64,000 nt of DNA from Nitrospirillum viridazoti CBAmc (GCF_000730165.1 NZ_CP022111.1:1178001-1242000), one strand, 5' to 3'; shown: positions 49,701-55,375, counted from the stretch's first letter. The notes: a model not told the origin generated them from the letters alone. Numbers and translations are program-made.

Positions 49701-52641
49701 CCTGGGTGTAGCCACCCAGGGTCAGGCCGGTGATGCCGCTGTCGTAGGTGATGCTGGTGTAGCTGGAGCCCACGCCGCCGGCGATGATGGGCGTGGCCCC
49801 CGCCGGGCCCTGCAGATAGTGATAGGCGCCCGTGGCGCCCACGACCGTGTAGTTGACGCCGTTGAGCACGGCCGCGCCGCTGACGATCAGTTCACCGCCG
49901 CTGACGGCCGACCGCTCGGCCAAGGTGCCGCCCGTCTGGCTGTAGTTGCCGGTGACATTGATGATGGAGCCCAGGTACAGGCTGCCACCGTTGTTCACCA
50001 AAGTGTGGCCCGTGACATTGACATGGTCGTTGAGCGCGACGTTGCCCGACAGCGTCACGTTGCTGGCGGTGTTGACGATGGAACCGACCGCAGTGCCGGT
50101 GACGCCGGTGAAGGTGCCGTAAGTGGCGCCGGTACCCCCGATCAGGGTCAGGTCACGGACGCTGTTGTTGACGATGCTGCCCTGGATGACACCGGTGTTG
50201 GATACGGCGCCCAAGGTGCCGGTGGACGCGACATAGACGGCCGAAGCCGCCGTCAGCGTGCCGGTGTTGGTGATCGTGCCGTAGGTGCCGGCGATGTAAT
50301 AGTTTTGCACCATGGCCAGCAGGTAGTTGCCGACCGTGGTGCCGGTCACGTTGATGCCGGTGCCGGAGGAGCTGACCACGCCGGTCAGGGTGCCGTAGCT
50401 GAGGCTGAGACCGCCGTCGGCCGAGATCAGGGTAATGGCCTCACCCACCGTGTGGTTGACGGTGGTGGTGAAGTTGCTCAGCACCGTGCCGGCGATGCTG
50501 GCGGCGCCAGAGATGGACAGCAGGTTGGTGCCCAGCGACAGGGTGCCCAAGGTTGACGTCTGGGCGAAATTGCCGGTGAGGCTGATGGTACCCAGCGTGC
50601 CGAAGGTAACGTTGGCGCCGTTGTTGACCAGGGTGTTGGTGCCGACGTTGATGACGTCGTTGATCCGCAGGTTGCCCGAGACCAGGACGACGTTGCTGGT
50701 GGTGTTGGTGATGGTGCCGATGGAGCCGGAATAGCCGGTCAGCGTGCCGATGGTGGTCAGCGTGCCGCCGCGGATGGACAGGTCGTTGGCGCTCAAGTTG
50801 ACGATGTTGCCCCGGATCGTGCCGCTGTTGGTCAGCGTCCCCAGGGAGCCGGTGCTGGCGATGTACAACGCCGTGGGATAGATGGTGGAAGTGCCGTTCA
50901 GGACCGTGCTGCCCACGCTCACCGAAGCAACGGCGCCACCGACATAATCCATCAGCGGGTTGTAATAGATCAGCGTCGTGCCGCTGGCGCCGATGTTGGA
51001 GAAATGGGCGCCGGTGGGGGCCTGCACGGTGGCGAAGGCAGAGCCGAGGTTGGAAATGCCGGTGGGCGAATAGATCAGGCTGGCGGCCGTGCCGACGATG
51101 TAATTGCCCGCACTGCTGAAGGACGGGACGATGGTGCCGGTGATCAGCGTCACGCGGCCCGTGACCGTCAGGCCGCTGGTGGTCAGAGTGTTGGTCGAGA
51201 GGGTGTTGTAATAGTTGCCGGTGATGGTGGAACCGGCGGCGATGGTCAGGTTGGTGCCCTGGCTGATCAGCGTTCCGCTGCCGACGTTGATATTGTCGTT
51301 CAGAAACAGGTTGCCGCCGGTGATTACGATGTTGCTCAGCGTGTTGATGATCGAGCCCTTGCCCGATGCGCCGGTGAAGGTGCCGAGGACCGTGCCCGTC
51401 CCGCCGGTGATGCTGAAGGTGTTGGCGGAATTGTTGACGATGTTGCCGCTGATCACGCCGCCGTTGTTCAGCCCAGCGATAGTACCCGAGGTGCCGATGC
51501 TGATGGCGTTGCCCGTGGCGCTGATGGTGCCGGTGTTGATCAGGGTGCCGATCAGGCCGCCGGTGGCGATGCTGCCGATAATGACGCCATTGTTGGCCAG
51601 GGTGCCCAAATAGCCGTTATGAGTGACCGACGCGTTGCCGCTGGTCTTGGAAATGACGATGCCGCCCTGGATGGTGCCGATGCTGGTGTTGGTCAGGTTG
51701 ACGATGGAACCGCCGGCACCGATGGAAACACCGGTGGTGCCGCTGATCAGACCCGAATTGGTCAGGGTGCTGAGGGTACCGTCCTGGCCGACATGGCTGT
51801 GGTAGATGGCCGTCGGGCCGAAGCCGCCGTAGTTCCGCACCTCCACGCCCGGGCCGGAATCGTTGAGGATGGTGCCGGTGTTGTTGACCGAGCCCACCAC
51901 GCCGAACACGTTCACGGCACCGGTGCCGCCGCTGTTGCCCCTCAACATGCCGCTGTTGATGATGGTGCCGACGGTGCTGATTGTCGTGATGACGTCGACG
52001 TCGATGGCGCCGCCCACGGAACTATAGATGTAGCCGCTGTTGGTCAGCGTGCCGATGCTGACGCCTGTCAGGTTCAAAGCACTGTTGCCGTTGGCCAGGA
52101 TGGTGCCGTCGTTGGTAAAGCCGCCGACCTTCACGCCATTCATCATCCGGATGGCGCCGTAGCCGCCGTCCGACTGGATGAGACCGGCCGCGTTGTTCAC
52201 GAAGGTGCCGATGGTGGTGTAGGCGCTGATGCCGTAGCTGATGGTGCCGCTGGTCGTGGTGTAGGTGGGGGTGCCCGTCAGGACGATGGCGGCGATACCG
52301 CCGGTCGTCCCGGTGCCGCCGATCAGGTTGTTGTTGAAGAAGGCCGTCAGGGTCTTGCCGCCCTGGATGCTGAAGCCGGTGTAATTGCTGGAAGTGCCGG
52401 TGTTGTTGCCGACCAGCGTGCCGTTGTTGATGACGGTGCCCACCGTGCCCGTCCAAGTGAACGCCGTGCAGTGCGCCGCCGAGCCGATGGTCGAACTGGT
52501 CGAGAAGCTGCCGCAGGCACTAGCCCAAGCGGACTTCGGGGCCGCCAGGCCCACGCCGATGGCCAGCGCCGATGCGCCCAGGAGAAAAGCCTGCTGCGTC
52601 TTCTTCGTGCCCTGACCGCGCGTAACCGCCTGCTTCGCCAT
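34777..52641 (-). CDS. Giant repetitive type V autotransporter (adhesin-like), 5,954 residues
   Basis: One uninterrupted frame of 17.9 kb. The ATG at 52641 is preceded by GGGAGACAGGTGG and starts an extended signal peptide (basic stretch, then LLGASALAIGVGLAAPKSAW, cleavage after WASA). Residues about 45 to 5,550 are a passenger almost wholly made of G, T, S, N, V, L, A and I, with endless GTLxNSGTI/GTIxNxG motifs expected to fold as a beta-solenoid. Larger repeats are described separately. The only cysteines I find are two near the mature N-terminus. A helical linker (LAPLATLTPAAKQVAVAQLS) precedes the C-terminal barrel of about 280 residues (from REGVIWGEVVGAGV, about 5,675), which ends NGEYRHDYQSHGGV, then LRASWSF with terminal phenylalanine. 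Surface adhesion or biofilm function is inferred from architecture. Confidence 0.93.
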   Translation of the reverse strand: MAKQAVTRGQGTKKTQQAFLLGASALAIGVGLAAPKSAWASACGSFSTSSTIGSAAHCTAFTWTGTVGTVINNGTLVGNNTGTSSNYTGFSIQGGKTLTAFFNNNLIGGTGTTGGIAAIVLTGTPTYTTTSGTISYGISAYTTIGTFVNNAAGLIQSDGGYGAIRMMNGVKVGGFTNDGTILANGNSALNLTGVSIGTLTNSGYIYSSVGGAIDVDVITTISTVGTIINSGMLRGNSGGTGAVNVFGVVGSVNNTGTILNDSGPGVEVRNYGGFGPTAIYHSHVGQDGTLSTLTNSGLISGTTGVSIGAGGSIVNLTNTSIGTIQGGIVISKTSGNASVTHNGYLGTLANNGVIIGSIATGGLIGTLINTGTISATGNAISIGTSGTIAGLNNGGVISGNIVNNSANTFSITGGTGTVLGTFTGASGKGSIINTLSNIVITGGNLFLNDNINVGSGTLISQGTNLTIAAGSTITGNYYNTLSTNTLTTSGLTVTGRVTLITGTIVPSFSSAGNYIVGTAASLIYSPTGISNLGSAFATVQAPTGAHFSNIGASGTTLIYYNPLMDYVGGAVASVSVGSTVLNGTSTIYPTALYIASTGSLGTLTNSGTIRGNIVNLSANDLSIRGGTLTTIGTLTGYSGSIGTITNTTSNVVLVSGNLRINDVINVGTNTLVNNGANVTFGTLGTISLTGNFAQTSTLGTLSLGTNLLSISGAASIAGTVLSNFTTTVNHTVGEAITLISADGGLSLSYGTLTGVVSSSGTGINVTGTTVGNYLLAMVQNYYIAGTYGTITNTGTLTAASAVYVASTGTLGAVSNTGVIQGSIVNNSVRDLTLIGGTGATYGTFTGVTGTAVGSIVNTASNVTLSGNVALNDHVNVTGHTLVNNGGSLYLGSIINVTGNYSQTGGTLAERSAVSGGELIVSGAAVLNGVNYTVVGATGAYHYLQGPAGATPIIAGGVGSSYTSITYDSGITGLTLGGYTQGTSLWGTVLNDYVGDSLASISIGSGTLLATPAGVATLIYIAGAGTLGTLSNSGTIQGNIANNGSADLNLRGGSSTWGTFAGAGGTLGTITNTNSNVVVSGGQVYLADQVNVGSGLLYNTGGTLGVAPGVTVTGNYLQNSANGTLVLGPNAPLVVTGAATISDGYIKVGSFDSLTNHVAGETATLVQAGASSTYTLVSSQSVPVVQSNVGGLGVIGTQVGNNLQAVVENDYFGTSTAAFTQAGTIVLGTNSQASAALYVAGTATIGTLTNTGVLNGEANLGNGIFMGSSGTLGASIGTLVNSGTIAGRVGVANYNGVIGTIDNSGQILDSLPNSGIYNGNTITLVNNQAAGTIAGAFGIANSNLLGTILNAGLVAGSVTSGSTTAVGIANYGTLNTLTNSGLIMATAARIADGVLNYGTLGTLTNATGGTIGASGTIVSGTSNIIAGVSNGGTIGTLSNSGLVTVTGRNTVTGFNVVAGIANLSSGTIGVLSNASTITAAGSITDFSGSRLAGLFNSGVIGTLSNSVGGVINGLDNYTGGNITQLTNAGVITSASRSALFNEGTIGNLSNSGTIQGPTALRLGSSGTIGTFTNSGTIAGSILNGASTALTIGGGAGTVVGVLTGVSGSVGGADKGRITSTGADLVFNSGNLLLNDDITATGRTVVNSGASLRLSNSVIVTGNYAQGATGTLVLGSGALLSVTGAAIVTAGTVTSSGFNATGNYLAGGSNVTLVQGGAGSSYNTTVVAGGGITGLGLTGSVSGNDLLAVVGNDYVGASLGSIVNSGALSYSGASTGAVYVAGTGSLGTLVNSGTIAGSIAVEVASGGTLGQVINTGTISGNLVNLSTNGLVLSGGTVAGTYTGGTITSTLANVTLASGAMVLGDAVNVGAGTLVNGGASVQLNTVVSVTGNYSQSTGTLALGTSGELVVSGAAVMTGGTVATTLNSGANYVVGQLGATLVAGGTGSSYTGLSYATGVTGLEATGSASGNNLLVAGLNDYVGTVLGSLNNTGTISASNAVYVAATGTLGTLSNTGTLLGANTALNNLGSINSILNGTLGTVASTLGVMAGAVGVANAGRIGTLTSYGTILGTTSAGVDNQGTMYGLGNAGTISGVTAGLNNAGTLTIAQNAGRVSGSIGVNNSGTIALLGNIGFGTLLGSIVGSATGIRNSGILGTLVNQGVISGGVNALYNDTNATLGPIANAGTISGTITNLSTRDLTIVGDTVAGTLTGGVISNTASNVVFAGGTQVVNDALNVGSHTVVNSGASLTLAGNISVTGNYSQASGTLLVNPSTAQLVVSGAASITGGAVVSTLSSTSNYLVGDAYTLVQGGAGSNYTGVTIATTGVTGLGGTVSTATVGSGLDLLLAVTTDYVGTVLGTLTNSGTINAATAVYIAGTGSLGTLVNTGALQGNITNASTNAFTILGGNGGTVGTLTGFSGSIGTLSSTGANVVLGGGNLLLNDQVNVGGNTLVNSGASVRLGTILTVTGNYSQSAGTLSVGGGRLVVSGGATLSGGTVLTSVSGTANYLVGQAGTATLVAAGAASNYSGVSVGALNNITGLALGGTQAGNNLVTSGANDYVGTLLASASNSGTISAPTAALYVAATGSLGTFINSGRLSASNGTNAYGAFNGGTIGTLVNSGLITGSASGSPSSAGYGLFNTGRINALVNTIGGTLSNTGTTGNGLYNSGYINSIGNAGLITGSSPALNNDGTIAVIDNSGTIRSTAGTRTGITNHGSIASLINSGVISGYSAIYQASGSIAALLNTGTIAATGDALFMTANVGTVTNNAGATISAAHTAFYAGGTLSALLNRGTIVGANHVLVITSNGQIGTLFNSGLIAGDIANNGTIGLTIGGSTGSTIGTLTGATLTNQGTITSTNANVVFSGGKQLLNDVINVGTNTVVNSGTALTLGSTVSITGNYSQSSGTLVVNPGVSQLVVSGLASITGGKVSASLSNTGNYLVGDAYTLVQGTMGSNYTGATLTVTGISGLGSTTSIATVGGNVDMLLAVTNDYIGGTLGSVGNSGTLGGNNAVVVASINASTTGSLGTFNNSGLINANFGISSQGTIGTLLNSGRIIANGTAVYSGGTLSSLGSLSNSGTISGVGSSGVALSFEGKVGTITNSGLIHGDQVALYSSGSIGLLANSGTIEGSVINAGASALVIQGGAGTVVGTFTGVSGSIGTIVSTLANVTLASGNLLLNDQVNVTGQTLANNGASVWLGTLLTVTGNYSQSAGTLDVGGNSLVVTGAAVMTGGTVAASLTNGNYLVGQAGPTLVAGGTNSSYTGLSYASGVTGLELTGTQVGTNLRAVSLNDYVGTVLGSLNNTGTISANNAVYVSAQGTLATLSNTGTLLGANAALNNLGSIGTITIGTLTGTGTTTSYGTVGLLQGAVGITNAGSIGTVVSYATIVGTTGAAVDNQGSMYSLGNAGTITGVTAGITNAGSIGGLVNANQVTGSIGINNTGTIAFIQNFVFATDSLTTFIGSISGSATGLSNAGVVGTLVNAGAIIGSIGLNNSGTVLGLANALFPTGSLTAVVGSITGSATGMRNTGVIGTLLNQGLISGGNYALYNGAGATLGTVLNAGTISGNIVNLSATDLVIAGGGGTLTGGSISNTASNVVFAGGTQVVNDALNVGGHTVVNSGASLALAGDLSITGNYSQATGTLALSTNHLFVSGVANVSGGVITASVDAAQNYVVGGSNGAILIQGGAGSSYTGVSLTSGVSGLTIAAGVDTIGSNVDLVVAAANDYIGGTLASLTNTGTITGVVTAAYIATTGSLGTLANSGLLDGGSIGINNLGTVGLVDNSGTATGLIGLYNQGTIGTVINTGLLKDASSAQAAAVNNAGSIGVLTNLGTITSPVALYNSGSIGSIANSGLIAGSIINASANALTIGGGSGTVVGSLTGTLSGSVASMGTITSTLANVVLTGGNLLLNDQVNVTGQTLVNSGASARLTTLIGVTGSYSQSAGTLQVAYGSGQLAVSAAAVLTGGTIAATGVPGTINMLAGVGDTVALVAGGVGSSYTGLSYTSDVTGMEVTGSVGGNSLYLAGINDYVGGTLGTLSNSGTITANNAVYVAATGTLGSFTNSGTLQGANAAINNLGSIGSILNGTLGTVGSSLGVMVGAVGVANAGSIGTLTSYGTILGTTGAAVDNQGVVFGLGNAGTMTGVTAGVNNAGTLSIFQNAGLVTGSIGINNTGTIALLGNIGFGTLIGSITGSATGLRNTGVMGTLLNQGLISGGNYALYNGASATLGTIVNAGTISGNIANLSTGDLVIAGGGGTLTGGSITNTASNLVFAGGAQVLGDSIVNVGSHTVVNSGASLALASTVTITGNYSQATGTLALGSNHLEVSGVAAISGGTITADISSITNYIVGSSTGVILVQGGTGSSYTGVGIYSGITGLTIGTGVTTIGSNVDLVLAAVNDYIGGMLASLNNTGTISGVVTAAYIAGTGSLGTLSNSGLLEGELYGIHNQGTIGLVDNSGTASGIVGLFNQGTIGTVLNTGLLKDRQEVNAAGLNNTIGASIGAVINQGTISSVPYGLYNSGTIASIANSGVISATDTVSGQGLHNSIAGVIGTITNSGTIAGVTALYNEGSIGTIANSGTIAGSIVNTSANALVFTGGSGATVGTLTGTSGIGTITSTLANVELASGNLVLNDQVTVGTGTLVNSGANVLLTNAISVTGNYSQSAGTLAMGIGSGTAGELLVSGNAAFTGGTVAVTALSGSNLIAGQSYTIAEVGGSLTTSGLSAAATGFSATLGTGANGAATDLLLTLLSDYVSGTLGTLTNTGTINAATAVLITSAGSLGTLANSGAIIGNVVNASANDLVIVGGSNGTVGSFSGGTIRNSLSNLTLASGAVSLGDAIDVTGHTVSNSGASLTLAGDVAVTGNYSQTAGTLAVAGHSLSVSGAAQVTGGVVDAGMTGTANYLVGDSVTLIRGGDGSTYTGATVVSGLTGLDALGATSGSNLLAVAGNDYIGASLATLSVTGTLANTAGGATAVYIAGTGTLGSLANSGVISGNVTNVSARDLTITGGSGTVVGSFTGGTIRNTGANVIFASGAVSLGDAIDVGGTHTVSNIGAAIGLASDVAVNGTYAQSAGSLTVGGHVLTVSGPALVSGGTVSAGVSGVGNYFVGDSVTMIQGGAGSSYTGAVVTSGLAGLDAKGSVSGNTLLAVAGNDYIGASLNTLNVTGTLANTAGGATALYIASTGTLGNLANSGAIVGNVVNQSARDLTINGGGNGAVGRFSGGTITNTGANVVFASGAVSLGDAINVATHTVSNAGASLTLASNVGITGNFSQSSGTLAAGGHVLTVSGAATVAGGVVNAGVSAVGNYIAGDRVTLIQGGTGSNYAGATVTSGITGLSATAVTSGSNLLAAAGNDYIGASLDTLNNTGTVASPTALYIASTGTLGTLANSGALAGNITNLSTGDLIINGGSATAPGTLTGFNGAIGTISNTGSNVRFTGGVQLLNDHITVGSHTVFNSGATLLVNSAINITGAYSQSAGTLAIGVTSQTSYGNLAVSGAAAFTGGSVLLQGVGSGAGALQAGTYTIASGNGLTLSGVDFTATGYTVTSDLVTVGNTTQLVVKVAGKATNYTAVGNAQGGAAVGTGSALDQIAALASNSITTNQQLAAFTQQVLAPLATLTPAAKQVAVAQLSPSQLTPQLTAASVTPTTTAISQHQETVASLMDGSEKGMAAGSNGREGVIWGEVVGAGVLRGTTTEAAGYRASSSGLVLGADWFASDEVMAGLAFSWINSASVGQGVMAGSLTRVGSYQLTAYSVWRPDFADQKLSVEGQVGWGYNHFDQRRDIAFLGARANANYGGEQYLGKVTVGYDLPQQGAFTFTPQYSLRFVRLVNHAYQEHDAGPANLKVDVLGTNAVTQELGLKVDTQWNTGVGLLSPDLRVAWVHDFKDGPIPTTGVLAGVAFASTTGRVNTDGLAVNLGATLQQSEAFSLRLEYNGEYRHDYQSHGGVLRASWSF
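36574..50941 (-). repeat. About 17 macro-repeats within the autotransporter passenger
   Basis: Each unit carries, in order, a DY(V/I/F)G segment, an ALYIA.TGSLGTLxNSGTI block, then LTIxGG, a SNVVLASGNLLLND-type strand pair, NVGxxTLVNSGA, TVTGNYSQSAGTL, LVVSGAA and NYLVGxxxTLVQGGAGSSYTG. The DYVG codons fall near 50941, 50293, 49663, 49009, 47383, 46709, 45589, 44969, 43666, 42763, 41461, 40551, 39439, 38383, 37789, 37180 and 36574. Simple units are 594-674 bp apart. Longer intervals (about 900, 1,060-1,120, 1,300 and 1,626 bp) contain inserted arrays of short GTI/NAG repeats. Two units deviate at the signature: NYYIAG at 50293 and DYVSG at 38383. Confidence 0.85.
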
Positions 52642-52915
52642 GCCACCTGTCTCCCAACCACTGGTTTGCACCATCGCCGGGCTGAGAGACAAAAATGGCG
52701 GCTTTGGGGTACCGCCGGGGAACATCGCCCGACACCCAAATCCGTTTCTTGCCACCCCAACCCTTCTTCCGCGCCGGAATCCGGAGCCCCGTGCCCCCAA
52801 GTTCCAGACCTATCCAAACGGGACAGGCGCGCCACCAACTTTTGGGATAGCTGGGCAATTCATGTCAATTGCATCTTCAGAGGCTTAAACTATCGGGGAA
52901 GGTGAAGAATCCTAT

Positions 52916-52936
52916 TGGTTAATGTTGCTTAACCAT
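52916..52936. promoter_or_regulatory. CtrA-like binding site upstream of the autotransporter
   Basis: TGGTTAA (52916-52922), six bases, then TTAACCAT (52929-52936). The last eight bases equal the CtrA half-site TTAACCAT, and the pair approximates the TTAA-N7-TTAA consensus with one base less spacing. It is about 280 bp before the autotransporter start codon, in an AT-rich promoter-like region. Confidence 0.4.
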
Positions 52937-53075
52937 TTTCCCGCACCCAATTTCATCACATTTAGTAACAACTTATAAAATTGTGGGTGAAGTCCAACCA
53001 CTCGGCGGTAACCCTTGCGTACGCAATAGCGAATTTTGAGAAAATAGCGCGATGTGCAGCGACCATCTGCGCGAA

Positions 53076-53152
53076 GTCTTTACCACTTTTTAAACGTTGC
53101 CTCTGACAGCCAAGGGCGCGCCGCAGTCCGACAGCCATACCGGTCGACTGGA
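53076..53152 (-). pseudogene. Possible third, weak copy of the VNR/EATYK relic
   Basis: On the minus strand one frame reads VDRYG, then a stretch without match, then SEATFKKW and a stop. This recalls VNRHRSGPLGSSEATYK of copy B. At DNA level only ACGTTGCCTC (53094-53103), preceded by a T-rich tract, and an ACCGGT block are clearly shared. Chance similarity is not excluded. Confidence 0.2.
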
Positions 53153-53444
53153 CAAGCTATCCTAATGCACCAAACGGCCTCGGCTCCCGGAACCTGGCGA
53201 AAGCCATTCGTTATAACCTTTAGTTTATATTCTGCCGGTTGCAGTCGGGCCGTCACCGGCGACTCAGATCTTCCGGCGCCAAGAGTCGCGTCCCGGCCAG
53301 GGCCGCTTCAGCCTGGTCGTCCTCAACCGATCGCGTCGGTGAACAATTGGCGGCCTGCCGAGTTCAGGGGAAACGTAAATGGTTCAAGGCCTACGCCACC
53401 TGCGCCTACGCCACCTGCCGCCAACGTGATCTAAAAGCGCCGCC

Positions 53445-54047
53445 ATGAATTGGATGCCGACGCCAGCCACCGTGCACCTCTGCCTGGACATGCAGCGGCT
53501 GTTCTCGCCGGAACGCCCCTCCGGTCCCTGGCCTACCCCCTGGCTGCCCCGCATCCTGCCGATGGTGGCCACCATCGCCGAACACTTTCCCACGCGTACC
53601 GTTTTCACCCGCTTCATCCCGCCACGAACGCCGGAGACCATGCCCGGGACCTGGCGTCCCTATTACGAACGCTGGCGCCATGCCACCCGCGACCATCTGC
53701 CTCCTGACGCCCTGGAGTTGCTGGCGCCCCTGGCCCGGCTATGCCCGCCGGCCGCCGTGGTGGACAAGCCGGTCTATTCCGCTTTCATCCGCAGCAGGCT
53801 TGCGTCCCTGCTGCGGCAGCGCGGGGCCGACGGCTTGGTTGTCACGGGATGCGAGACCGACGTTTGCGTGCTGGCCACGGTGCTTGACGCCATCGACCTG
53901 GGCTATCCCGTCTGCGTGGTGACCGATGCCGTCTGCAGTTCCGTAGACACGTCCCATGACGCCGTGCTGACCCTGTACCGCACCCGCTTCGCCCAGCAGG
54001 TCATCACCCTGACCACCGAGGAGCTGCTGAATGGCTGGCCGGATTGA
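53445..54047 (+). CDS. Isochorismatase-family cysteine hydrolase
   Basis: 200 residues. The catalytic triad of the family is present: D15 (VHLCLDMQRLF), K108 (VVDKPVYSAF) and C141 (VTGCETDVCVLATVLDAIDL). After the nucleophile comes VCVVTDAVCSS, the usual beta-strand/loop. Members hydrolyse isochorismate, nicotinamide, N-carbamoyl compounds or ureido compounds. The sequence does not show which. An ATG at 53445 gives normal length, but its ribosome site is weak. The gene stands alone, converging with ppk2. Confidence 0.85.
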   Translation: MNWMPTPATVHLCLDMQRLFSPERPSGPWPTPWLPRILPMVATIAEHFPTRTVFTRFIPPRTPETMPGTWRPYYERWRHATRDHLPPDALELLAPLARLCPPAAVVDKPVYSAFIRSRLASLLRQRGADGLVVTGCETDVCVLATVLDAIDLGYPVCVVTDAVCSSVDTSHDAVLTLYRTRFAQQVITLTTEELLNGWPD

Positions 54048-54056
54048 CGGCCCTCC

Positions 54057-54094
54057 AAAAAAAACTCGGGCGGACACCCGCCGGTATCCGCCCG
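54057..54094 (-). terminator. Intrinsic terminator of ppk2
   Basis: CGGGCGGA (54067-54074) pairs with TCCGCCCG (54087-54094). On the minus strand the hairpin is followed by GAGTTTTTTTT, which corresponds to the A-run at about 54057-54064. It lies about 95 bp after the ppk2 stop and right after the convergent hydrolase gene, so it may also shield that transcript. Confidence 0.8.
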
Positions 54095-54187
54095 TTACAT
54101 TTGAGTCCAGGCCGCAGGCCGGTCAGTGCTTGCGCCGCGATCCGAAGGTGTCGGCATCCGGCGAGGGGCATCCGTCCCCCCATGGGG

Positions 54188-55105
54188 TCAGTAGCGCTCA
54201 GGCACGTATAGCTCGGCCGGCAGGGTGTGCCGCTCGTAGTTGGGGTTGAACACGCGGTCGGGCAGCGTCACGGGCTCATGCGGCACCTCCTCATAAGGGA
54301 CGACCGACAGAAGATGCGAGATGAGGTTGAGCCGGGCACGTTTCTTGTCATTGCCTTCCACGATGTGCCACGGCGCCTCGGGAATGCTGGTACGCGCGAA
54401 CATGTCCTCCTTGGCCATGGTGTACTGCTCCCACCGCACGCGGGACTGCAGGTCCATGGGCGACAGCTTCCATTGCTTGATGGGGTCGTGGATGCGCATG
54501 AGGAAGCGCAACTGCTGTTCCTCATCGGTGATGGAGAACCAGTACTTCACCAGGATGATGCCGGAGCGCACCAGCATGCGCTCGAACTCCGGCACGTCGC
54601 GGAAGAAGTCCTCGACCTCGGTATCGGTGGCGAAGCCCATGACGCGCTCCACACCGGCGCGGTTGTACCAGCTGCGATCGAACAGCACGATCTCGCCGGC
54701 GGCCGGCAGGTGCGGGACGTACCGTTGGAAGTACCATTGGGTCTTCTCGCGGTCCGATGGCGCCGGCAGCGCCACCACCCGGCAGCTGCGCGGATTGACA
54801 CGCTGGGTGATGCGCTTGATGGCGCCCCCCTTCCCGGCGCTATCGCGGCCTTCGAACAGGATCACCATCTTGAGGCCCTTGAAGCGCACCCAGTCCTGCA
54901 GCTTCACCAGTTCGCTCTGCAGGCGCAGCAACTCGCGGAAATAGGTGTGGCGGTCCAGGGTGCTCTTCTGATGCCTTTCCATCAGGGCGCGCAGGTCGGG
55001 CGGGATGCGCACATCGTCAACGGCCTGCTCGAGTTCCTCATCCATGTCGTCTTCGAGCTCGATGTCCAGCCAACTGCGGGTCTCGGTCTTGTCGTGTTCG
55101 GTCAT
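54188..55105 (-). CDS. ppk2: Polyphosphate kinase 2 family protein
   Basis: 305 residues from the ATG at 55105, with AGGAGG 8 nt upstream. Walker A is EGRDSAGKG (residues 85-93) and the Walker B/lid block is FDRSWYNRAGVERVMGF (142-158); both are strict PPK2 signatures. The C-terminal WHIVEGNDKKRARLNLISHL is also typical. The acidic N-terminal extension (DIELEDDMDEELEQAVDD) is a common variable tail. PPK2 enzymes transfer phosphate between polyphosphate and nucleotides, usually making GTP or ATP from GDP or ADP. A single PPK2 domain of this length fits class I. It is divergent from the decarboxylase gene across a 270-bp region. Confidence 0.95.
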   Translation of the reverse strand: MTEHDKTETRSWLDIELEDDMDEELEQAVDDVRIPPDLRALMERHQKSTLDRHTYFRELLRLQSELVKLQDWVRFKGLKMVILFEGRDSAGKGGAIKRITQRVNPRSCRVVALPAPSDREKTQWYFQRYVPHLPAAGEIVLFDRSWYNRAGVERVMGFATDTEVEDFFRDVPEFERMLVRSGIILVKYWFSITDEEQQLRFLMRIHDPIKQWKLSPMDLQSRVRWEQYTMAKEDMFARTSIPEAPWHIVEGNDKKRARLNLISHLLSVVPYEEVPHEPVTLPDRVFNPNYERHTLPAELYVPERY

Positions 55106-55124
55106 GTGTCGTCCTCCTGGTTCC

Positions 55125-55267
55125 CAAACGGTTACCTGGAAGCGTTTGCAGTTTGGTGACAAAGCCCGAGATGGCCGACTTGGCGGACGCGGCAAACACC
55201 CTCTCGCCAGAGCGGATGGTTTTGATCCTGATCGTCATGCGGTAGCGTTTGTATTAAGCGAAACGCT
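55125..55267. promoter_or_regulatory. Repeated CGTTT dyads between ppk2 and the decarboxylase gene
   Basis: CAAACG (55125-55130) and CGTTTG (55143-55148) form one dyad. AGCGTTT (55244-55250) and AAACGCT (55261-55267) form another with a 10-bp spacer. AGCGTTTG followed by C/T and A occurs at both 55142 and 55244. The repetition across a divergent promoter region suggests binding sites for one regulator. Confidence 0.4.
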
Positions 55268-55375
55268 GTGACTTAAGATAATACTGCGGCGCGGTCCAAA
55301 GGTAGGGGGCGGGACCGTCACGTAATTGTCATTAAATGATCCGACAGCGCGCTTTGAACAAAGGATGGATTGGCA

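Larger units (their letters stand above)
52642..53444. other. 803-bp intergenic region upstream of the autotransporter
   Basis: No gene is supported. The stretch 52880-53110 is distinctly AT-rich for this genome (for example AACTTATAAAATTG near 52970) and should hold the autotransporter promoter. It contains the dyad TGGTTAA-N6-TTAACCA at 52916-52935. A possible third, weaker copy of the VNR/EATYK relic lies at 53076-53152 on the minus strand. The remaining bases to the next gene look unremarkable. Confidence 0.5.

Noticed and set aside
34765-50556. Very long plus-strand open frames (up to about 2,100 codons) opposite the autotransporter gene
   Set aside because: They are shadows. Repetitive GC-rich coding sequence on the minus strand keeps the opposite frames free of stops. 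The translations are glutamine/arginine/glycine/valine/aspartate-rich without domains, and only the minus frame has a signal peptide, repeats and a barrel.
35900-51600. Regularly repeated DNA that could be mistaken for a CRISPR or satellite array
   Set aside because: The repeats are in frame, vary by codon and are several hundred bases long. There are no short identical repeats with unique spacers and no cas genes.
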